The notes beneath the pieces are model-generated. The model did not search any database, had not been told where the DNA came from, and saw nothing but the letters and a program-made list of their open reading frames with translations. 64,000 bases of DNA from positions 26,646,554 to 26,710,553 of the forward strand of contig NC_092562.1 in assembly GCF_037975245.1 (NCBI RefSeq), in the 5' to 3' direction. This DNA comes from Apostichopus japonicus. Taxonomy: Eukaryota > Echinodermata > Holothuroidea > Aspidochirotida > Stichopodidae. The translations under genes were made by a program, and so were the position numbers. Shown in pieces: positions 62,001 through 64,000 of this stretch (within the stretch, counting starts at the first letter, position 1; each line of letters opens with the position of its first letter).

Positions 62001-64000
62001 ATTTGATACATCATTAGAGGAAAATGACTTGCTCTGATCTCAGACCTACTCCACTGTCACTGTCAGTCTAGTCAGTCATGTAACAGCTATACAGGAGTTT
62101 GTACAGGAGGGTGTAGCAGTGGATGGATAATGACTAATTGTCAGGGTTAGTACAGTTACTTGATGCATTATAACTGGAAAATGACTTGCTCTTATCTCAG
62201 ACCTATTCCCCTGCGGTAAGTTGCCGCTCCATTTACAAAGCAAAATAGGTGAATCCTTTGTGTCATTAGGATGTGTTGCAGGATCCCATGAAACAGCTTC
62301 CTACAGAGCTGTTAAGGATCCATTTGTTCAATGCAATAAATATACAGGAAACATCGACAGGGAGTAAATACCTGATCATATATCTTAAATCCTGTGCATT
62401 ATGAAAATTAATGTGCATTGCTTAAAACCCTATTGTTAGCGCCCCCCCCCCCCTCCTCGTAGTCCTTCAAATACGGTAAAAAGTTAGTCACCAAAATCAA
62501 ACATTTATAATTTTCGTTGCCACTGTAAGAAAAGTGCCACTCACTGGAACATTTGATAAAGCAACAAAGACACTAGATTATAAATCAATTGAGGATGGCA
62601 GCTGAGACTGGACAAGTTGCACGAATACTTAATATATAGTTGTTAAAGGTTTCAACTACCACTATACAATTTATAACAGATAATACCCCTTTGGACAATC
62701 ATGCACCAGAACAAAATTCAGCAAATTATTGTGGATTGATAGCTTTTGACCAGTTTTCTCAGGGGAGAGATAATTGCCATCATATCATTAAATCGTAAAT
62801 GCTCTCTTATGGATATCAAACATGATTTTAGGTTGTCAGTTAGAGGGGGGGGGGGGACAAGGTGGTTAATTGAATTTTATCTCAAGGTATCCTGTTGTTC
62901 TTACTAACTTAATTTTGACTATACTACATATGTTGGAACATGTTATGCTGTCGCCATGGCACCACTTTTCTTCTTTAACATTAAGACATTTGTTTATGTT
63001 CCATTATTTTGTGCAGATTTAAACGTTTTTTGCCAGATGGTCAAATCTTAATTTTGGTAAAATTAGCTTCAGTGGACAGTATCTCCAGATCTTATTTCTG
63101 GTGTACCTTCCAGAAAAGCAAAACTTCAAATGTATTTTTATTTTTTTTCATCCCTGTAGTTCCTGATGTTTGTACTACTGACTATTATGGATCTACCTGC
63201 ACTGATAAATGTCACTGCATGGGGAATGTTGCATGTAATAAGATAACGGGAGAATGTCCAGGCCAAAAGTGTGCCCCAGGCTATGAAGTTTACATGGGAG
63301 AACAGAACTGTGCAGGTATGGCGTGAGTCTGGCCTGGGAATTGTGTGACTAGATGTCAGATGGAAAATCAACATAAAATATCAGCTTTGTTCTCAAAATA
63401 ATTCCATATACCCTCGATCTTTTAGAAAATACAAATTCTTAAAAGAACTTTATTGCCACAACCAGAGTGTGGCAAATATTACTTTAAAAAGAATGATGTG
63501 AGTATGGAAATGTGTTTATTTCCCCTGAAAGGACGCAGTGTTTAAAATCAATTTCATGATCCAGCAGCAAGGTTAAAGTTGCCAGCCACAGGAGTCTTGG
63601 TCTAAGCTGAAGTGCCACTTTAAAATTAAATTAAAATTATCAAAAGTAATCAGAATGCCCTCTGATTATTCTAATTGTGGTTAACATATTATCATGGCGA
63701 TAATCACATATTAAATTGAGAAAAGAAGGTGAGAATAAATCATCATCAGTGAGCAATTAAGTGCAGAATATATTTGCCTTTCTTATCATTTTTATGTAAG
63801 AAAAGGATATTATATATAACCAGGGCATCGTATACAAAGATATTTCAATAGCTAACAGTACAGTGAATGAGCATTTTGATTTACAGAATGCCTGGGGCCA
63901 CGCTTTGGGATGGACTGTGAGAATGACTGCCACTCAGAAAGTTACTGCAACAAAGTAACAGGAAGTTGCTCTGGAGGTTGCAACCCTGAATGGGTGGAAC
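53077..64000 (+). CDS. Gene 2: tandem paralogue of gene 1, 5' part only, runs off window
   Basis: Coding parts: 53106-53181 (ATG at 53106, signal peptide MTYKVQV..SYGQN), 55928-56251 (N-terminal Ig-like), 57051-57317 (Ig), 58693-58827, 59805-59954, 61824-61961, 63160-63315 (EGF modules 1-4) and 63887 to the edge (module 5). All are phase 1-1 and match gene 1 one for one; the first four and module 4 have identical lengths. A possible extra half-module lies at 62044-62145. The receptor ectodomain is Tie-like, as in gene 1. The Ig3, FN3, membrane and cytoplasmic parts are beyond the window, so whether it ends in a phosphatase, a kinase or nothing is not known. Confidence 0.85.
53106..53181 (+). 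CDS. Gene 2 first coding exon: signal peptide
   Basis: The ATG follows an acceptor (tctcag ending at 53076) by 29 bases of 5' UTR. The peptide is hydrophobic (VIALTTLLLWQTLL) and ends SYGQN, parallel to gene 1. The upstream in-frame ATG at 53031 lies before the acceptor and is not used in this model. Donor gtaatg at 53182. Confidence 0.8.
54415..54500 (+). repeat. Dispersed repeat, copy 2 (gene 2 intron)
   Basis: Inverted partner of 43478-43562. It lies in the intron after the signal-peptide exon of gene 2, downstream of a C-rich tract (about 54349-54362). Confidence 0.5.
54667..54703. repeat. (GT)n microsatellite in gene 2
   Basis: GT repeats with ATGC interruptions in the intron after the signal-peptide exon. 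Confidence 0.9.
55928..56251 (+). CDS. Gene 2 exon: Tie-type N-terminal Ig-like domain
   Basis: 324 nt, phase 1-1, same length as its gene 1 counterpart. Conserved landmarks are PFKSE, YQCHLSESD, VESFRTV and AFGVFGCEAALDG. The first residue codon is completed across the junction as Glu, giving QN-EPVKMTF in both genes. Confidence 0.82.
57051..57317 (+). CDS. Gene 2 exon: second Ig-like domain
   Basis: 267 nt, phase 1-1, same length as in gene 1. Landmarks are ADFRWLKDSVRNGDISG, VDDAGVYECHI and LLIVRG. It contains an N-x-S/T site (NST) where gene 1 has KST, so glycosylation may differ between the paralogues. Confidence 0.85.
58693..63315 (+). CDS. Gene 2 exons: EGF modules 1 to 4
   Basis: 58693-58827 ([24 protein letters not shown]), 59805-59954 (CGGNRYGDAC, FCLTHPYGCSC), 61824-61961 (YGASCLQTCHC, DCSSGWTGTNC) and 63160-63315 (DYYGSTC, KCAPGYEV). 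Module 3 is six bases longer than in gene 1: it carries an LSTD insertion before CSSGW and lacks the Ser before its QC. Module 2 is also six bases longer. Phases are all 1-1. Confidence 0.85.
62044..62145 (+). CDS. Gene 2 possible extra half EGF exon (tandem duplicate of module 3)
   Basis: 102 nt, open, phase 1-1, with acceptor 'gatctcag' and donor gttagt. It encodes CHCQSSQSCNSYTG, then CTGGCSSGW and NCQG: the last six of the eight cysteines of module 3. The 5' part of the module is missing. The surrounding intron shows the same short motif ('gacttgctct..atctcagacct') before and after, marking the duplicated unit. It can be spliced in without a frame change, but whether it is used is unknown; no counterpart exists in gene 1. 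Confidence 0.45.
63887..64000 (+). CDS. Gene 2 exon (partial): EGF module 5
   Basis: Begins after 'gatttacag' with ECLGPRFGMDC and continues to the window edge at NPEWVE. Compared with gene 1 (DDCHCSESYC), gene 2 reads NDCHSESYC: a clean three-base deletion removes one cysteine of the module. Confidence 0.82.

Overview
This is animal nuclear DNA. It is AT-rich, has short GT-AG exons scattered through long introns, and carries non-LTR retrotransposon remnants, SINEs, a MITE-like foldback element and many (TA)n microsatellites. The receptor architecture and repeat types suggest an invertebrate deuterostome, most likely an echinoderm such as a sea cucumber. That placement is an inference; no rRNA or mitochondrial marker is present.

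The window is dominated by two tandem, same-strand paralogous receptor genes. Gene 1 is complete. It has a probable non-coding first exon ending at 5445 and 34 coding exons from the ATG at 6111 to the stop at 43008. All exon phases join without a break, giving a 5151-nt CDS and a 1716-residue protein. The order is signal peptide, Tie-type N-terminal Ig-like domain, Ig, five EGF/laminin-EGF modules, Ig, five FN3 domains, one membrane span, juxtamembrane segment, a catalytically complete tyrosine phosphatase domain (D1) and a degenerate second phosphatase domain (D2). The ectodomain follows the vertebrate Tie1/Tie2 angiopoietin-receptor plan closely, but the inside is a tandem phosphatase instead of a kinase. 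Gene 2 repeats the first eight exons. Its probable non-coding first exon ends at 47985 and its ATG is at 53106; it runs off the right edge inside EGF module 5. Introns of the two genes still align in places, so the duplication included non-coding DNA.

Layout: 1-5240 is intergenic, with inverted SINEs and TA arrays. 5240-43125 is gene 1, whose introns hold a Tx1/L1-like LINE (intron 3), an antisense 5'-truncated LINE plus a tRNA-SINE (intron 9), a second decayed LINE (intron 18), and a tRNA-SINE with a U2 snRNA-headed retroposon (intron 32). 43125-47750 is intergenic with no gene seen. 47785-64000 is gene 2; its long 5' UTR intron holds a broken THAP-domain remnant and a 1.75-kb foldback element with a 6-bp target duplication.

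If the reading is right, these are cell-surface receptors that could bind Tie-type ligands, or oppose Tie kinase signalling, through an intracellular phosphatase. The two pYxNI motifs, in the juxtamembrane segment and at the C-terminus, would allow Grb2-type adaptor binding, as for the PTP-alpha tail. The cytoplasmic part of gene 2 lies outside the window and is unknown.
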